Assembly: GCA_027020915.1 (NCBI GenBank)
Contig: JALUVF010000075.1
Span: 1-45,639, forward strand
DNA: 45,639 nt
Reading direction: 5' to 3'
Origin: a bacterium
GTDB lineage: Bacteria; Thermosulfidibacterota; Thermosulfidibacteria; Thermosulfidibacterales; B14-G1
The notes under the pieces are model-generated. The model saw nothing but the letters and a program-made list of their open reading frames with translations. It searched no databases and was not told the origin of the DNA. The translations under genes and the position numbers were made by a program. Below, in pieces: positions 33,722-42,985 of this stretch (positions are counted from its first letter, which is position 1; the number at the start of each line of letters is the position of its first letter).

Positions 33722-34405
33722 ATGACCGAACCGCTTTACGTGGAGAGATTCACTCTTAACGAGAGGATCCAACACCTTATCCTCCTTATTGCAGTGGTGC
33801 TCTTATTGGTTTCCGGGTTCGCCCTCAAATACGCCAACACCTCCTGGGGGCGGTTTTTTATTGAGCTGCAGGGTGGATTCCAGGCCAGGGGTACCGTCCA
33901 CAGAATAGGAGCGGTGCTGCTACTCCTGGTCTCTGTCTATCATTTCTTTTACATCCTCTTCACCCGAAGGGGGCATGAGCAGTTCCTGGAGTTGATACCC
34001 AGGCTCAAAGACTGGCGGGATTTCAAGGTTTCCCTCTCCCACACCCTAGGGGCTACCCAGGAGAGGCCCCGTTTCGGTCGTTTCAATTACCGCCAGAAGC
34101 TCCAGTACTGGTTGGTGGTGGGGGGAGTGGTGAGCATGGAGGTGACAGGCCTCATGCTCTGGTTTCACAATGAAAGCATCGCCGTCCTCTCCAAAGGGGT
34201 GTTGGACTTCGTTTATGTCTTCCACAGTTACGAGGCCATGCTGGTCTTCACTGTTATCGTCATCTGGCACCTCTACGATATGCATTTGAGGGAGCACTTC
34301 CCTATGGACCCCGTGTGGCTCACGGGGAAGATCAGCGTAGAGCGCTTGGAAAAGGAGCATCCTCTGGAGTATGAGAGACTCTTCGGCGGGGAGGACAAGA
34401 AATGA
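33722..34405 (+). CDS. Membrane cytochrome b (formate dehydrogenase gamma-like)
   Basis: This 227-residue protein has four transmembrane helices with candidate haem-ligand histidines in [42 protein letters not shown] and [24 protein letters not shown]. The ending [14 protein letters not shown]...[10 protein letters not shown]-type tail is shared with the cytochrome b encoded at 35454-36398, so the two are paralogues. It likely passes electrons between menaquinone and the nine-haem cytochrome, whose start overlaps its stop by four bases. Confidence 0.9.
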   Translation: MTEPLYVERFTLNERIQHLILLIAVVLLLVSGFALKYANTSWGRFFIELQGGFQARGTVHRIGAVLLLLVSVYHFFYILFTRRGHEQFLELIPRLKDWRDFKVSLSHTLGATQERPRFGRFNYRQKLQYWLVVGGVVSMEVTGLMLWFHNESIAVLSKGVLDFVYVFHSYEAMLVFTVIVIWHLYDMHLREHFPMDPVWLTGKISVERLEKEHPLEYERLFGGEDKK

Positions 34406-35454
34406 AGCGGGCATTGGTGGTTATACTCACACTCCTTTTTTTTGTTCCCATCTCTGGAGAAGGGGCCATAAGGAAGTGCATCATCTGCCATCAGAAGCCG
34501 GGGATCAAAAAGGTCCTTCCTTCTGGGGCCGAGGTCTCCGTTTACGTTGACAGGAAGCTCTTAAGGGCTTCTTCCCACAGGAGGCTCAAGTGCCAGGACT
34601 GCCATATCGACGTCACCGTCATACCCCATAAGGGGATAAAGATAGGTCGGGTCCACTGCAACAGGTGCCACTATCAGGGGGCCCCTAAAGGGATACCCCA
34701 GCCCGATTCCATTTATAAGAAGTACTGGGATAGCGTCCACGGAAAGAAGGTGAAGGCGGGTGATCCCAGGGCACCCTGGTGCCAGGATTGCCACGGGGGC
34801 CACGGTGTCTTCTCTCCCAATTCCCCCAGGTCCAAAGTGAACAAGAGAAACATCCCTGCCACTTGCGGTAGGTGCCATAAGAAGGAGTACCAGGAGTATC
34901 GGGAGTCTGTCCACGGAGTGGCCCTTCTCAAAAAGGGCATCATGGCCGTTCCTGCCTGCGTGGATTGCCACGGCAAGCACAACGTCTATTCACCAGGTAA
35001 GCCCTACTCCAGTGTCAACCCCCAGAAGGTACCCGAGACCTGTACCAAGTGTCACGCCGATCAGGCCCTCATGAGAAGATTCAAGGTTTCCCTCAATCCG
35101 GCCAAGACATACAGGGAGAGCTTCCACGGCATCGCCCTGGAGTTTGGAGAACTGAAGGCGGCCAATTGCTCCAGCTGTCACGGTGTTCATAATATCTTCG
35201 CTCCCAGTGATCCCCGCTCGACGGTGAACAAGGCCAATCTTCCCAAGACCTGTGGGAAGTGCCATCCCGGGGCCAACGAGAACTTTGCCAAGGGTAAGAT
35301 CCATCTCGACGTCCACAGCAAGAGCTCGGGCATCGTTTACTACGTGGCCAAGTTCTTTATCATTCTCACCACAGGCACCATGGCGGTGCTCTTCATTCAC
35401 ATATTCTTAGATCTTTACAGGAAGATTAAAGAGAAGAGGGAGGTCGGGGAGTAA
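34402..35454 (+). CDS. Nine-haem c-type cytochrome with internal repeats
   Basis: This 350-residue exported protein has a signal peptide (about 1-22), nine CXXCH motifs (first Cys at 26, 64, 86, 127, 155, 186, 214, 256 and 284) and a C-terminal transmembrane helix at about 313-336. A repeat of about 60-70 residues occurs three times, each starting with a CXXCHG(G/K/V)HxVxxP block and ending with P(A/E/K)TCxKCH, as at 127-159, 186-218 and 256-288. It is predicted to be periplasmic and tethered to the inner membrane. Its stop overlaps the next start as TAATG. The pattern of b then c then b then c genes suggests a duplicated quinone-to-haem module. Confidence 0.93.
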   Translation: MKRALVVILTLLFFVPISGEGAIRKCIICHQKPGIKKVLPSGAEVSVYVDRKLLRASSHRRLKCQDCHIDVTVIPHKGIKIGRVHCNRCHYQGAPKGIPQPDSIYKKYWDSVHGKKVKAGDPRAPWCQDCHGGHGVFSPNSPRSKVNKRNIPATCGRCHKKEYQEYRESVHGVALLKKGIMAVPACVDCHGKHNVYSPGKPYSSVNPQKVPETCTKCHADQALMRRFKVSLNPAKTYRESFHGIALEFGELKAANCSSCHGVHNIFAPSDPRSTVNKANLPKTCGKCHPGANENFAKGKIHLDVHSKSSGIVYYVAKFFIILTTGTMAVLFIHIFLDLYRKIKEKREVGE

Positions 35455-36398
35455 TGATTGCCCAGGAGATTCGAGAGAGACTGACCGAGGACATCAAGAG
35501 GAAGGTGTACCAGGCCATTGAGAGTGAAATCTCCGCATGGGATGAGAAGCAGCGGGGGAAGATACTGGAGGAGATCGAGAACATTGCCTATGTGGCTTTC
35601 GACGTTGTGGTGGAGGACAAGCTCACCCAGATTGAGCGGGAGGTGGAGTCCGTTGTCCTCAAAGAGGTGAGGAGGCTTGTAAAGGCCGAGAAGGAGAGGG
35701 AGGTTAGGTACTTTGAGAGGTTCAGCCTGGTGGTCCGTATCCAGCACGCCATCATGGCCATCAGCGTCATCATCCTCATCATCACGGGTATGCCTCTCAA
35801 GTTCCACGACGTGGGCATCTCGGGAAAGATCCTGGCCCTATTGGGGGGCATCGAGGTGAGCAGGACCCTTCACAGGGTGGGGGCTACGGGGCTCATCTTC
35901 GTCTCCCTGTTCCACCTCTTCTACATCATTTTCACGGAGGAGGGCCGCTACAACTTCAAGAAGCTCATCCCCACCCCCAAGGATGCCATGGACGCCATTC
36001 AAATGATCAAGTACTACCTGGGCAAGACCAAGGAGAAGCCCAAGTTCGACCGGTTCAGCTACGTGGAGAAATTTGACTACTGGGCCGTCTACTGGGGCTG
36101 TGTCATCATGATCTGCTCCGGCCTCATCCTGTGGTTCCCCAACATCTCCCTTAGGATTCTTCCCAAGTACGTTTCTGACATCGCCCATGTGGCCCACAGT
36201 GACGAGGCCCTTCTGGCCACTCTGGCCATAGTGTGCTGGCATTTCTACAACGCCCATCTGAATCCCTCCAAGTTCCCCATGAATCCCGTCATCTTCACGG
36301 GGAAGATCTCGGAGGACGAGTTGGTGGAGGAGCATCCCCTTGAATACGTGGAGATCCTCAGGAGGGAGATGAAGAAAGAAGGGAGGGTGGAGAAGTGA
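35454..36398 (+). CDS. Membrane cytochrome b with an N-terminal cytoplasmic helical extension
   Basis: This 314-residue protein is a four-helix cytochrome b like that at 33722, with candidate ligands in [41 protein letters not shown] and [24 protein letters not shown]. It carries about 88 extra N-terminal residues. This extension is highly charged and helical ([18 protein letters not shown] and [13 protein letters not shown]) and has no haem or Fe-S motif. It may form a coiled coil that binds a cytoplasmic partner or drives oligomerisation. The final [15 protein letters not shown] is shared with its paralogue. Its stop overlaps the GTG start of the 18-haem gene. Confidence 0.9.
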   Translation: MIAQEIRERLTEDIKRKVYQAIESEISAWDEKQRGKILEEIENIAYVAFDVVVEDKLTQIEREVESVVLKEVRRLVKAEKEREVRYFERFSLVVRIQHAIMAISVIILIITGMPLKFHDVGISGKILALLGGIEVSRTLHRVGATGLIFVSLFHLFYIIFTEEGRYNFKKLIPTPKDAMDAIQMIKYYLGKTKEKPKFDRFSYVEKFDYWAVYWGCVIMICSGLILWFPNISLRILPKYVSDIAHVAHSDEALLATLAIVCWHFYNAHLNPSKFPMNPVIFTGKISEDELVEEHPLEYVEILRREMKKEGRVEK

Positions 36399-38446
36399 AG
36401 GGTCTAAGAGACGGGGGCTTGAATAGAAGGAAGCTGAGGCGTAGCAGGAAGAGGGACTTCCTCACCCTCTTTATCGGACTGTTCATCATCTTTTGCATCG
36501 TCTCGTATTTTTATCTCTACAGCAGGTCCAAGAGCCCCAAGTTCTGCCTCTCCTGCCATTATGAGAAGCCGTACTACAAGCACTGGAAGACCTCCACCCA
36601 CAACAAGGTCTCCTGTTACAAGTGTCATCCCAACATTCCCCTCAAGATGTTCACCATGGTGGTCAAGTACAACCTGGGAATGTACGACATGTTTCCCAGG
36701 GCCAACGTGACCACCAACACCTGTCTCCAGTCGGGGTGTCACGACAGGAAGGAGCTCTTCAGCGAGAAGCTGGTGGTGAAGGATAAACCCGTCTTCAACC
36801 ACAAGCAGCACCTGAGTGCTCCCTTGAGGGGAGTGGAGCTCAGGTGTTCCAGTTGTCATTCCCACATCGTCCAGGGGATGCACGTCAGTGTGGAGGAGAC
36901 GGTCTGTTTCACTTGCCACTTCATGGGGGCTGGCAAAGGGCAATCGGTCACAGGGTGCCCCTCCTGCCATGGGCCTCCCACCAAGGAGGTTCAGTTTCAT
37001 GGCTTTAAATTCCGTCACCAGGAGTATCTGAAGCTGGGAGTGAGCTGTGACCAGTGCCACGTGGAGATCGTCAAGGGAGACGGCTCCGTGCCCAAGGAGA
37101 AGTGCCACCTCTGTCACGTTGAGAGGAAGATGCCCAGGGATCCCAAGGTGACCCACAGGATTCATGTGAAGGAGCAGGGAATAGACTGCTTCGTGTGTCA
37201 CACCCGTATCAAGCACGGGAGCATAAAGCTGGTCAAGACCTTCCTGGTGAAGTGCGCCGACTGTCATACGCGCTTCCACAACGCCAAGAAGGCCCTCTAT
37301 ATGGGTGTCGGAGGCCGGGGTATGGGTGATCTGCCCAGTCGCATGTTTGCTGCCCAGGTTACCTGTGACGGGTGTCATATCAAGTCCCTCAAGGTACCCG
37401 GGGGCTTTCAGGGAGAAACCACCAAGGTCTCCTCTCCCCAGTCCTGCGTCCGCTGCCACGAGGAGGGTTTCGATCTTCTCCTCAAGGACTGGGAGAAGTA
37501 TCTCAAGTCTCTGGAGGGATACGTGGGCCACAGGCTCAGGAGGGACTACAGACTCAAGCCTAGGCTCAAGGGTGATCTGGCCCGTCTCTTCGACGATGCC
37601 GACTACAATTACAAGTTTGTGATGGCAGGCAACGGTGTCCACAACGTGGAATACGCCGTGAAGCTCCTGAAGATCGCCGTGGATAATCTGGACAAAGTGG
37701 ACGAGGCCCAGAGGTCCTACATACCTCCCAGGCCACCCATCATCGCTACCCCTGACGGCTACTGTGCGGTCATGTGCCACAACCGCATGGGGATGCCCGA
37801 GGATATCTACTTCCAACAGAAGCTGGTCTTTCCCCATAAGCTTCACGCCCAGAAGGAGAAGATTCCCTGTATGAGGTGCCACTCCGTGGAGCACCATGGG
37901 GTGACCGTCCTCAAGCGGGAGGACTGCCTGAAATGCCATCATCAGATGAAAGACGCCACCAGGCGGTGTACCAGGTGCCATGCCCTGGAGAATGCCTTCT
38001 ATCACGGGAGCATCAAGGGTCTCCCCAAGGGCGATGCCAATCCCATGGTGGAGGGTGAAGTGGGCTGTGTCGACTGCCACGATGTCACGGAGACGGTGAA
38101 GGTCTCTTACAAAGAGGTGCGCCAGAACTGCGTGGACTGCCATGACGGAGACGAGAGTTACGGCGAGGCTTTGGACGAGTGGAAGGACCAGATCAAGGAG
38201 CTCACCGACAAGATCAACGCCAGGATGGCCAGGATCACCAAGGTCCTTCAGGAGGTGAAGCTCGGACCCAAGGGAGAGGCCGCAGTGAGGGTCCATTACT
38301 CCAAGGCCCTCAAGGTGAAGAAGGTCCTCCAGGGGTTGGCTCCCATTCACAATGTGGACTATGCCCAGGGCCTCTTCGACATGGCTTCCAAGGAGCTGGA
38401 CGCTATAGAGGAGATGGTGAAAAAGGCGAAGGGTTCCTCTACTTGA
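36395..38446 (+). CDS. Large membrane-anchored multihaem cytochrome c (up to 18 haems)
   Basis: From GTG 36395 this 683-residue protein begins with an Arg/Lys-rich cytoplasmic tip and one transmembrane helix (about 22-43), followed by a NapC/NirT-like first haem block ([15 protein letters not shown]). There are 16 canonical CXXCH motifs plus a CX4CH (CLQSGCH, Cys110) and a CX3CH (CAVMCH, Cys457), giving up to 18 haems. A haem-free helical segment (about 365-450) separates an N-terminal group of 13 motifs from a C-terminal group of five or so, followed by a helical end (about 590-683). It is predicted to lie outside the inner membrane and act as an electron wire. It is the last gene of the operon. 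Confidence 0.93.
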   Translation: MKGLRDGGLNRRKLRRSRKRDFLTLFIGLFIIFCIVSYFYLYSRSKSPKFCLSCHYEKPYYKHWKTSTHNKVSCYKCHPNIPLKMFTMVVKYNLGMYDMFPRANVTTNTCLQSGCHDRKELFSEKLVVKDKPVFNHKQHLSAPLRGVELRCSSCHSHIVQGMHVSVEETVCFTCHFMGAGKGQSVTGCPSCHGPPTKEVQFHGFKFRHQEYLKLGVSCDQCHVEIVKGDGSVPKEKCHLCHVERKMPRDPKVTHRIHVKEQGIDCFVCHTRIKHGSIKLVKTFLVKCADCHTRFHNAKKALYMGVGGRGMGDLPSRMFAAQVTCDGCHIKSLKVPGGFQGETTKVSSPQSCVRCHEEGFDLLLKDWEKYLKSLEGYVGHRLRRDYRLKPRLKGDLARLFDDADYNYKFVMAGNGVHNVEYAVKLLKIAVDNLDKVDEAQRSYIPPRPPIIATPDGYCAVMCHNRMGMPEDIYFQQKLVFPHKLHAQKEKIPCMRCHSVEHHGVTVLKREDCLKCHHQMKDATRRCTRCHALENAFYHGSIKGLPKGDANPMVEGEVGCVDCHDVTETVKVSYKEVRQNCVDCHDGDESYGEALDEWKDQIKELTDKINARMARITKVLQEVKLGPKGEAAVRVHYSKALKVKKVLQGLAPIHNVDYAQGLFDMASKELDAIEEMVKKAKGSST

Positions 38447-38465
38447 TGTTCTTCCCTCTCTTGCT

Positions 38466-38501
38466 GCCGGGTCCCTCCGAACAGGGGGGACCCGGCTTTT
38501 T
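38466..38501 (+). terminator. Terminator of the cytochrome operon
   Basis: A 10-bp perfect stem (GCCGGGTCCC with GGGACCCGGC) with an 11-base loop is followed by five T and more A/T. It lies 20 bases after the 18-haem gene. Confidence 0.92.
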
Positions 38502-38563
38502 ATTCTTTAGCCCTTCTTTACAAAGGGGGGAGAGCTCGGCTACCCTCAGTGGAGGAGGTGGCC

Positions 38564-39232
38564 ATGTTCTTTCTACCGTTGATGCTGGTCTATTTTGTGC
38601 TCTTCCTCTTTCTCCTGGTGTTCCTCTTCCTCCTCGTCCAGTTGGGCATCTTCACCATTGCCTTCCAGAAGCTGGGCATTCCGCCGTCCCAGCTGTTTCT
38701 CCTCCTGTTTCTCACCTTGATGGGGAGTTTCATCAACATCCCTATAGCCCGGCTGGAGGGGGAGCCTGTGGAGGAGGACGTGGTCTTCTTCAGTGTCTGG
38801 GGAGTGCCTTACAAGGTACGGGTGCCCAGGCGCCGGGAGACGGTCCTGGCGGTAAACCTGGGAGGTGCCGTCATCCCAGTCCTTCTCTCCCTTCACCTGT
38901 GGAGCAGGATGGCTTTTGCCTGGCAGCCCTTTCTCGGTGTGGCCATAGTAGCCCTGGTCACCAATCGTCTCTCCAGGCCTGTCAGGGGAGTGGGCATTGT
39001 GGTACCCCTGTTCATTCCTCCTCTGTTGGCGGCCCTGGTGGCCCTCTTGTTGGCCCCCCATTTTTCCGCTCCTGTGGCATACATCTCCGGTACCCTGGGG
39101 ACCCTCATTGGAGCGGACCTCATGAATCTCAGAAGGATCAGGGAGGTGGGGGCCCCCGTGGCCTCCATCGGTGGTGCAGGCACCTTTGACGGCATCTTTC
39201 TCACGGGTATCATCGCTGTTCTTCTCGCTTGA
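38564..39232 (+). CDS. DUF1614 family membrane protein
   Basis: This 222-residue membrane protein has about seven hydrophobic helices. The DUF1614 signature is the C-terminal block YISGTLGTLIGADLMNL...GAPVASIGGAGTFDGIFLTGIIAVLLA. Earlier conserved parts are MGSFINIPI and the FFSVWGVPYKV loop. The ATG at 38564 follows GGAGGAGGTGG; the GTG 15 bases earlier lies just before that site and is rejected. The function of the family is not known. The glycine/aspartate-rich end in a membrane helix suggests an enzyme or transporter. It stands alone between two transcription units. Confidence 0.85.
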   Translation: MFFLPLMLVYFVLFLFLLVFLFLLVQLGIFTIAFQKLGIPPSQLFLLLFLTLMGSFINIPIARLEGEPVEEDVVFFSVWGVPYKVRVPRRRETVLAVNLGGAVIPVLLSLHLWSRMAFAWQPFLGVAIVALVTNRLSRPVRGVGIVVPLFIPPLLAALVALLLAPHFSAPVAYISGTLGTLIGADLMNLRRIREVGAPVASIGGAGTFDGIFLTGIIAVLLA

Positions 39233-39307
39233 GGTTGATGGTCACCCTTTGCCTTTCTATATTGCCCGTATAGAGGTCCCTATAAAAATGTTGTCTGGAG
39301 GGGTTCG

Positions 39308-40252
39308 GTGATAGCGACGGTCACTCTCAATCCGTCTTTGGATCTTACAGTGTCGGTGGATCGGCTGGTGGTGGACGATGTGATTCGCATGAAGGGAATC
39401 CGGAAGGACCCCGGGGGCAAGGGTATAAACGTCTCCCGGGTGGTGAACACCCTGGGAGGGGCCACCATCGCGTACGGGTTTATAGGGGGCCACGAGGGTG
39501 GGGCCCTGAGCGTGCTTCTGGCCGAGGAGGGCATCCTCACGTCCTTCATCGCCATTGAAGGGGACACCCGCATCAACATCATCATAAGTGAGATGGAGAC
39601 GGGGACTCAGACCCGGATCAACGCCGAAGGCCCCCGGGTGAAGGTGGAGGACCTGGACAGACTTCGCTCCAGGCTCTGGAAGATGGGAGGGCTCTATTGC
39701 GCTGCCCAGTTCATGGTCTTTGCCGGGTCCATTCCCCCCGGTCTTCCCAGAACCACCTATAGGGACCTCATGGAAGAGGCCAGGGAGCGGGGGATAAAAC
39801 CTGTCCTGGACACCGATGGTGAGGCCTTGAAGCAGGGTGTGAAGGCCAAGCCCTACATGATCAAGCCCAACACCTACGAGCTGGAGCGTCTTGTGGGTCG
39901 GGAGCTCAGGAATGCGGGAGACCAGGAGATCGTAGAGGCTGCCAGGGAGGTCTTGGATATGGGAGTGGAGGTGGTGGCCGTCACCAGGGGGAAGAAGAAC
40001 GCTGTCCTGGTCACCCAGAATAAAGTGTATCTGGGCATCCCCCCCAAGGTGAAGACGGTGAGTGCCGTGGGGGCTGGGGATTCCTTCGTGGCGGCCTTCC
40101 TGCTGGCTGTCCTGCAGGGTAAGGGTTTTGCCGAGGCCTTCAGATGGGGGCTGGCGGCTGGCTCGGCCACGGCCATGACCCCGGGAACGGAACTGCTAAA
40201 CCTGGAAGATTTCCATCGTCTGTTGCCTGAGGCGGTGGTGGAGGAGGTGTGA
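39308..40252 (+). CDS. PfkB-family sugar-phosphate kinase (1-phosphofructokinase-like)
   Basis: This 314-residue ribokinase-fold kinase belongs to the FruK/LacC/PfkB group: [41 protein letters not shown] and the anion-hole/catalytic motif [14 protein letters not shown] with base Asp in GAGD. The start is GTG 39308 after GGAGGGG. It probably phosphorylates fructose 6-phosphate or fructose 1-phosphate to the 1,6-bisphosphate. It is followed after one base by a class I aldolase that would cleave that product. No PTS genes are nearby, which makes a glycolytic 6-phosphofructokinase role more likely than fructose uptake. This is inference. Confidence 0.88.
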   Translation: MIATVTLNPSLDLTVSVDRLVVDDVIRMKGIRKDPGGKGINVSRVVNTLGGATIAYGFIGGHEGGALSVLLAEEGILTSFIAIEGDTRINIIISEMETGTQTRINAEGPRVKVEDLDRLRSRLWKMGGLYCAAQFMVFAGSIPPGLPRTTYRDLMEEARERGIKPVLDTDGEALKQGVKAKPYMIKPNTYELERLVGRELRNAGDQEIVEAAREVLDMGVEVVAVTRGKKNAVLVTQNKVYLGIPPKVKTVSAVGAGDSFVAAFLLAVLQGKGFAEAFRWGLAAGSATAMTPGTELLNLEDFHRLLPEAVVEEV

Positions 40253-40253
40253 C

Positions 40254-41144
40254 ATGGCCTTTTTGGACGAGATCACTGGTAGCACGGGGAAGAAGACCAG
40301 ACTCTACAGGCTTCTCTATCTCTATGGTCCGGGGAGGGGAAAGGCCCTTTTCCTCCCTATAGACCAGGGGCTGGAGCATGGTCCCAGGGACTTTTTCGCC
40401 AATCCTGAGAGCGCCGATCCCGAGTTTCAGCTCAAGGTGGCTGTGGAGGGGGGGTTCTCGGGGATAGTCTTCCAGCCCGGTCTGGCCATGAAGTACATGA
40501 GAGACTATGCTGGTCTGGTCCCCCTTATTCTGAAGATCAATGGCAAGACCAACGTCCCTTCGGACGAGGAGGCCTTTTCTTCCCTGACGGCCACGGTGGA
40601 GGATGCTGTGCGCCTGGGGGCCGACGCCGTGGGCTACACTCTCTATGTGGGTTCTCCCGCTCAGGACAGGGACTTTGCCCAGTTCAGGGAGGTGAGGCGG
40701 GAGGCCGAGAGACTGGGTATGCCCGTAATCGTATGGGCCTATCCCCGGGGTAGGGATATCGAAGCCAAAGGGGGAAAGAACAGCCTATACGCCGTGGAGT
40801 ATGCCGCCAGGGTGGCTCTGGAGCTGGGGGCCGATATGGTGAAGGTGAACATCCCGGTTTTGGATAGGGACAGGGCCCATGAACTCCCCCAACCTTACAA
40901 TGAGCTGGTCATGGAGATCTCCCTGGAGGAGGCCATGAAGAGGGTGGTGGGTGCCGCTGGTAAGATTCCCGTCATCATCGCTGGGGGAGGCAAGGTGGAC
41001 GACGATGAACTCCTCAGGAGGGCCCGGATATGCGTGAAAGCGGGTGCTGTGGGGTTCATTTTTGGCCGCAACATATGGCAGAGGCCCTTTTTGGAAGCTC
41101 TGGAGATGGCCCAGAGGCTCAAAGAGATCCTTCTGGAGGACTGA
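40254..41144 (+). CDS. Class I fructose-bisphosphate aldolase, archaeal (DhnA) type
   Basis: This 296-residue TIM-barrel protein is of the DeoC/FbaB (DhnA) family: [57 protein letters not shown] with the probable Schiff-base lysine, PVIIAGGG and a phosphate-binding end [15 protein letters not shown]. It would interconvert fructose 1,6-bisphosphate and the triose phosphates. Close relatives make aminodideoxyheptulosonate for aromatic synthesis, but the length, the DQGLEHGP motif and pairing with a PfkB kinase favour the aldolase. It is translationally coupled to the kinase. Confidence 0.9.
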   Translation: MAFLDEITGSTGKKTRLYRLLYLYGPGRGKALFLPIDQGLEHGPRDFFANPESADPEFQLKVAVEGGFSGIVFQPGLAMKYMRDYAGLVPLILKINGKTNVPSDEEAFSSLTATVEDAVRLGADAVGYTLYVGSPAQDRDFAQFREVRREAERLGMPVIVWAYPRGRDIEAKGGKNSLYAVEYAARVALELGADMVKVNIPVLDRDRAHELPQPYNELVMEISLEEAMKRVVGAAGKIPVIIAGGGKVDDDELLRRARICVKAGAVGFIFGRNIWQRPFLEALEMAQRLKEILLED

Positions 41145-41166
41145 GCCTGGCTCGGGGGTGGGACCT

Positions 41167-41883
41167 TTAGTCCTTTTCCCGGCCCAGCCACTCCCAGAAA
41201 TCTTTCAGGTCCTTTGCCCGGTAGTGGGGCCTACAATCCTGGGGCAGCTTCTCCTGGGTGTTTCTCACCAGGACCACCTTCATTCCTGCCTCCAGGGCCC
41301 CTTTCACGTCTCTCTTGGGGCTGTCTCCCACGTAGACGCACTCTCTCGGGTTCACCCCCAGGAGGGCACAGGCCATGGTGAATAGGCGGGGATCGGGCTT
41401 TTTGAAGCCGAAATGGGTGGACATGAGGACGTAGTCGAAGAAGCCATCCAATCCCAGCATACGTACCTCCTCCCGGGAGAAAACCTTCTGGGCGTCGGAG
41501 AGGAGGGCCAGGGGATAGCCCTTCCTCTTCAGCTCCCGGAGGACGGTGAGGGTGTCTGGGAAGAGCTGGAACCTCTCCCTGCTCAACAGCCTGAACAATT
41601 TGCAGCATGACTCCACCATGAAGGGATGGTGGAGGCCCTCTTTCTGAAGAACCCTGGAAAAAGCCTCTTCCAGGTCCACTTCTGGGTAACGTTCTTTGTC
41701 GGACTTTTTCAATTTCTCCGTCTCCACCTCCAGGGAGACCCTGAGTTGTTCCCCTGTCACATCGGCCCCGTAGTACTGGAGATAGAGGGCCAGGATTCTG
41801 TAAATGTCCTCCTTGCCCTCGTTGGTGAGGATGTCTATGAGAGTACCGTAGAGGTCGAAAATCACAGCCCGTATTTTAGGCAT
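41167..41883 (-). CDS. HAD-superfamily hydrolase (subfamily IA)
   Basis: This 238-residue protein has motif I FDLYGTL with nucleophile Asp10; Tyr12 replaces the second Asp, as in haloacid-dehalogenase-like members. A helical cap spans about 20-100, motif II is LALLSDAQ, motif III is GFKKPDPRLF and motif IV is CVYVGDSPKRDV. It is probably a phosphatase of a small phosphoester. The Asp-to-Tyr change is seen in L-2-haloacid dehalogenases and some phosphatases, so the reaction is uncertain. Its start overlaps the end of the APH-fold kinase gene by 22 bases, so the two are coupled and may act on related metabolites. Confidence 0.85.
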   Translation of the reverse strand: MPKIRAVIFDLYGTLIDILTNEGKEDIYRILALYLQYYGADVTGEQLRVSLEVETEKLKKSDKERYPEVDLEEAFSRVLQKEGLHHPFMVESCCKLFRLLSRERFQLFPDTLTVLRELKRKGYPLALLSDAQKVFSREEVRMLGLDGFFDYVLMSTHFGFKKPDPRLFTMACALLGVNPRECVYVGDSPKRDVKGALEAGMKVVLVRNTQEKLPQDCRPHYRAKDLKDFWEWLGREKD

Positions 41884-42854
41884 TCTTTGGCCTCCCGAAT
41901 AATAGTCTCTCTGTACTCTTCATGGAGCCAGGGATTCCTGGCTATGCGTAGCAGCCCTAGAGCCATGTAGAAGGGGAGCTTCTTGGTCACCCTGATCCAC
42001 ATGTCCGCCGTCTCTAGGGTCCGGCAGTAGGTCTTGAGGAGGCTTCTGATGAAGGGTTCGGCCTGCCATCTGTGGCCGCCCTTCCAGAGGTAGTAGTGCT
42101 TGAGTTCAGCGGCCATAAATCCCAGATCCCAGCATCGATCGGCCTCTTTCGTTCTCTCCAGGTCTATGGCCGTCACCGTATCCCCGAAGAAAAAGAAATT
42201 GGTGGGTGTGGCGTCCCCATGGACCAAAACCTTCCCGTCCTCTGGGGGCCTACACTGTCGCCATCTGCCAGCGTGTTTCCTGATGGAGAACTCCATTTTA
42301 GGATCCAGGGCTTCTCCCTGTTTAAGGGAGGCGAGGAGCTTTTCCAGGTACTGCTGGGCAAGGAGTAGATGGGATGGTTCCTTCTTTTCGGTCTTGCCGT
42401 GGAGACGGGCCAACCATCGGGCCAGAGCCTTCACCTTTTTCTTGAACTCCTTCTCTTTTCCCTGGAGGATGGCCTTTTCTAGGTAGTGGTCCAGATCTTT
42501 TCCCAGGGCCTTCTCTGTGAAGAGTCCCCCTCTCAGCCGAGGGTTCCTGCCCAGGGGACGGGATACCCTGTATTTCCCCCTGTCCATACCCAGTCTCACC
42601 AGGGTGAGAAGGTTCTGGTACTCCCTCTCCATTCTCCTGGTGGCCGTGGTGGCGTCTATCTCTCCCCACTGGAAGAATTTTCCCACCACCTCCAGGTTTC
42701 CTCTCTTTTCTCTGAAGAGGTACACGGGCTTTTCCTTGGCCAGGGGTTTGACTTCAATGGGTCCATAGGGTCCAGGGGCCAGCAGGGGGAAAATCTCCTC
42801 CTTGAGATACTCCTCCAGGGCTTTTCCCAGACCTTTCAGTACCATGGGAGGCAT
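41862..42854 (-). CDS. APH-fold small-molecule kinase
   Basis: The 330-residue protein has the aminoglycoside phosphotransferase/choline kinase fold. The Brenner motif is VHGDATPTNF (catalytic Asp214) and the metal-binding motif IDLERTKEADRCWDLGF (Asp231). A basic N-terminal lobe carries KFFQWGE and REYQNLLTL. Family members phosphorylate hydroxylated small molecules such as choline, homoserine, methylthioribose or aminoglycosides. The substrate is unknown, and resistance should not be assumed. The gene pairs with the HAD hydrolase and is divergent from porA. Confidence 0.82.
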   Translation of the reverse strand: MPPMVLKGLGKALEEYLKEEIFPLLAPGPYGPIEVKPLAKEKPVYLFREKRGNLEVVGKFFQWGEIDATTATRRMEREYQNLLTLVRLGMDRGKYRVSRPLGRNPRLRGGLFTEKALGKDLDHYLEKAILQGKEKEFKKKVKALARWLARLHGKTEKKEPSHLLLAQQYLEKLLASLKQGEALDPKMEFSIRKHAGRWRQCRPPEDGKVLVHGDATPTNFFFFGDTVTAIDLERTKEADRCWDLGFMAAELKHYYLWKGGHRWQAEPFIRSLLKTYCRTLETADMWIRVTKKLPFYMALGLLRIARNPWLHEEYRETIIREAKECLKYGL

Positions 42855-42985
42855 AGTAATTGAGGCGTGCTCCTATTACAATCCAGCAAGAGGGGATTCC
42901 AGAGGAGGCCGGTCTTGTTCCCTGCATCTTGTGGGGTTTTTCCCCCTCGTTGATTTTGCCCTGGTTCCCAGGCTATCCTTCTTCT

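Noticed and set aside
36404-38350. A 648-codon minus-strand frame opposite the 18-haem cytochrome
   Set aside because: It is the mirror of the CXXCH-rich gene, whose haem motifs cannot be chance.
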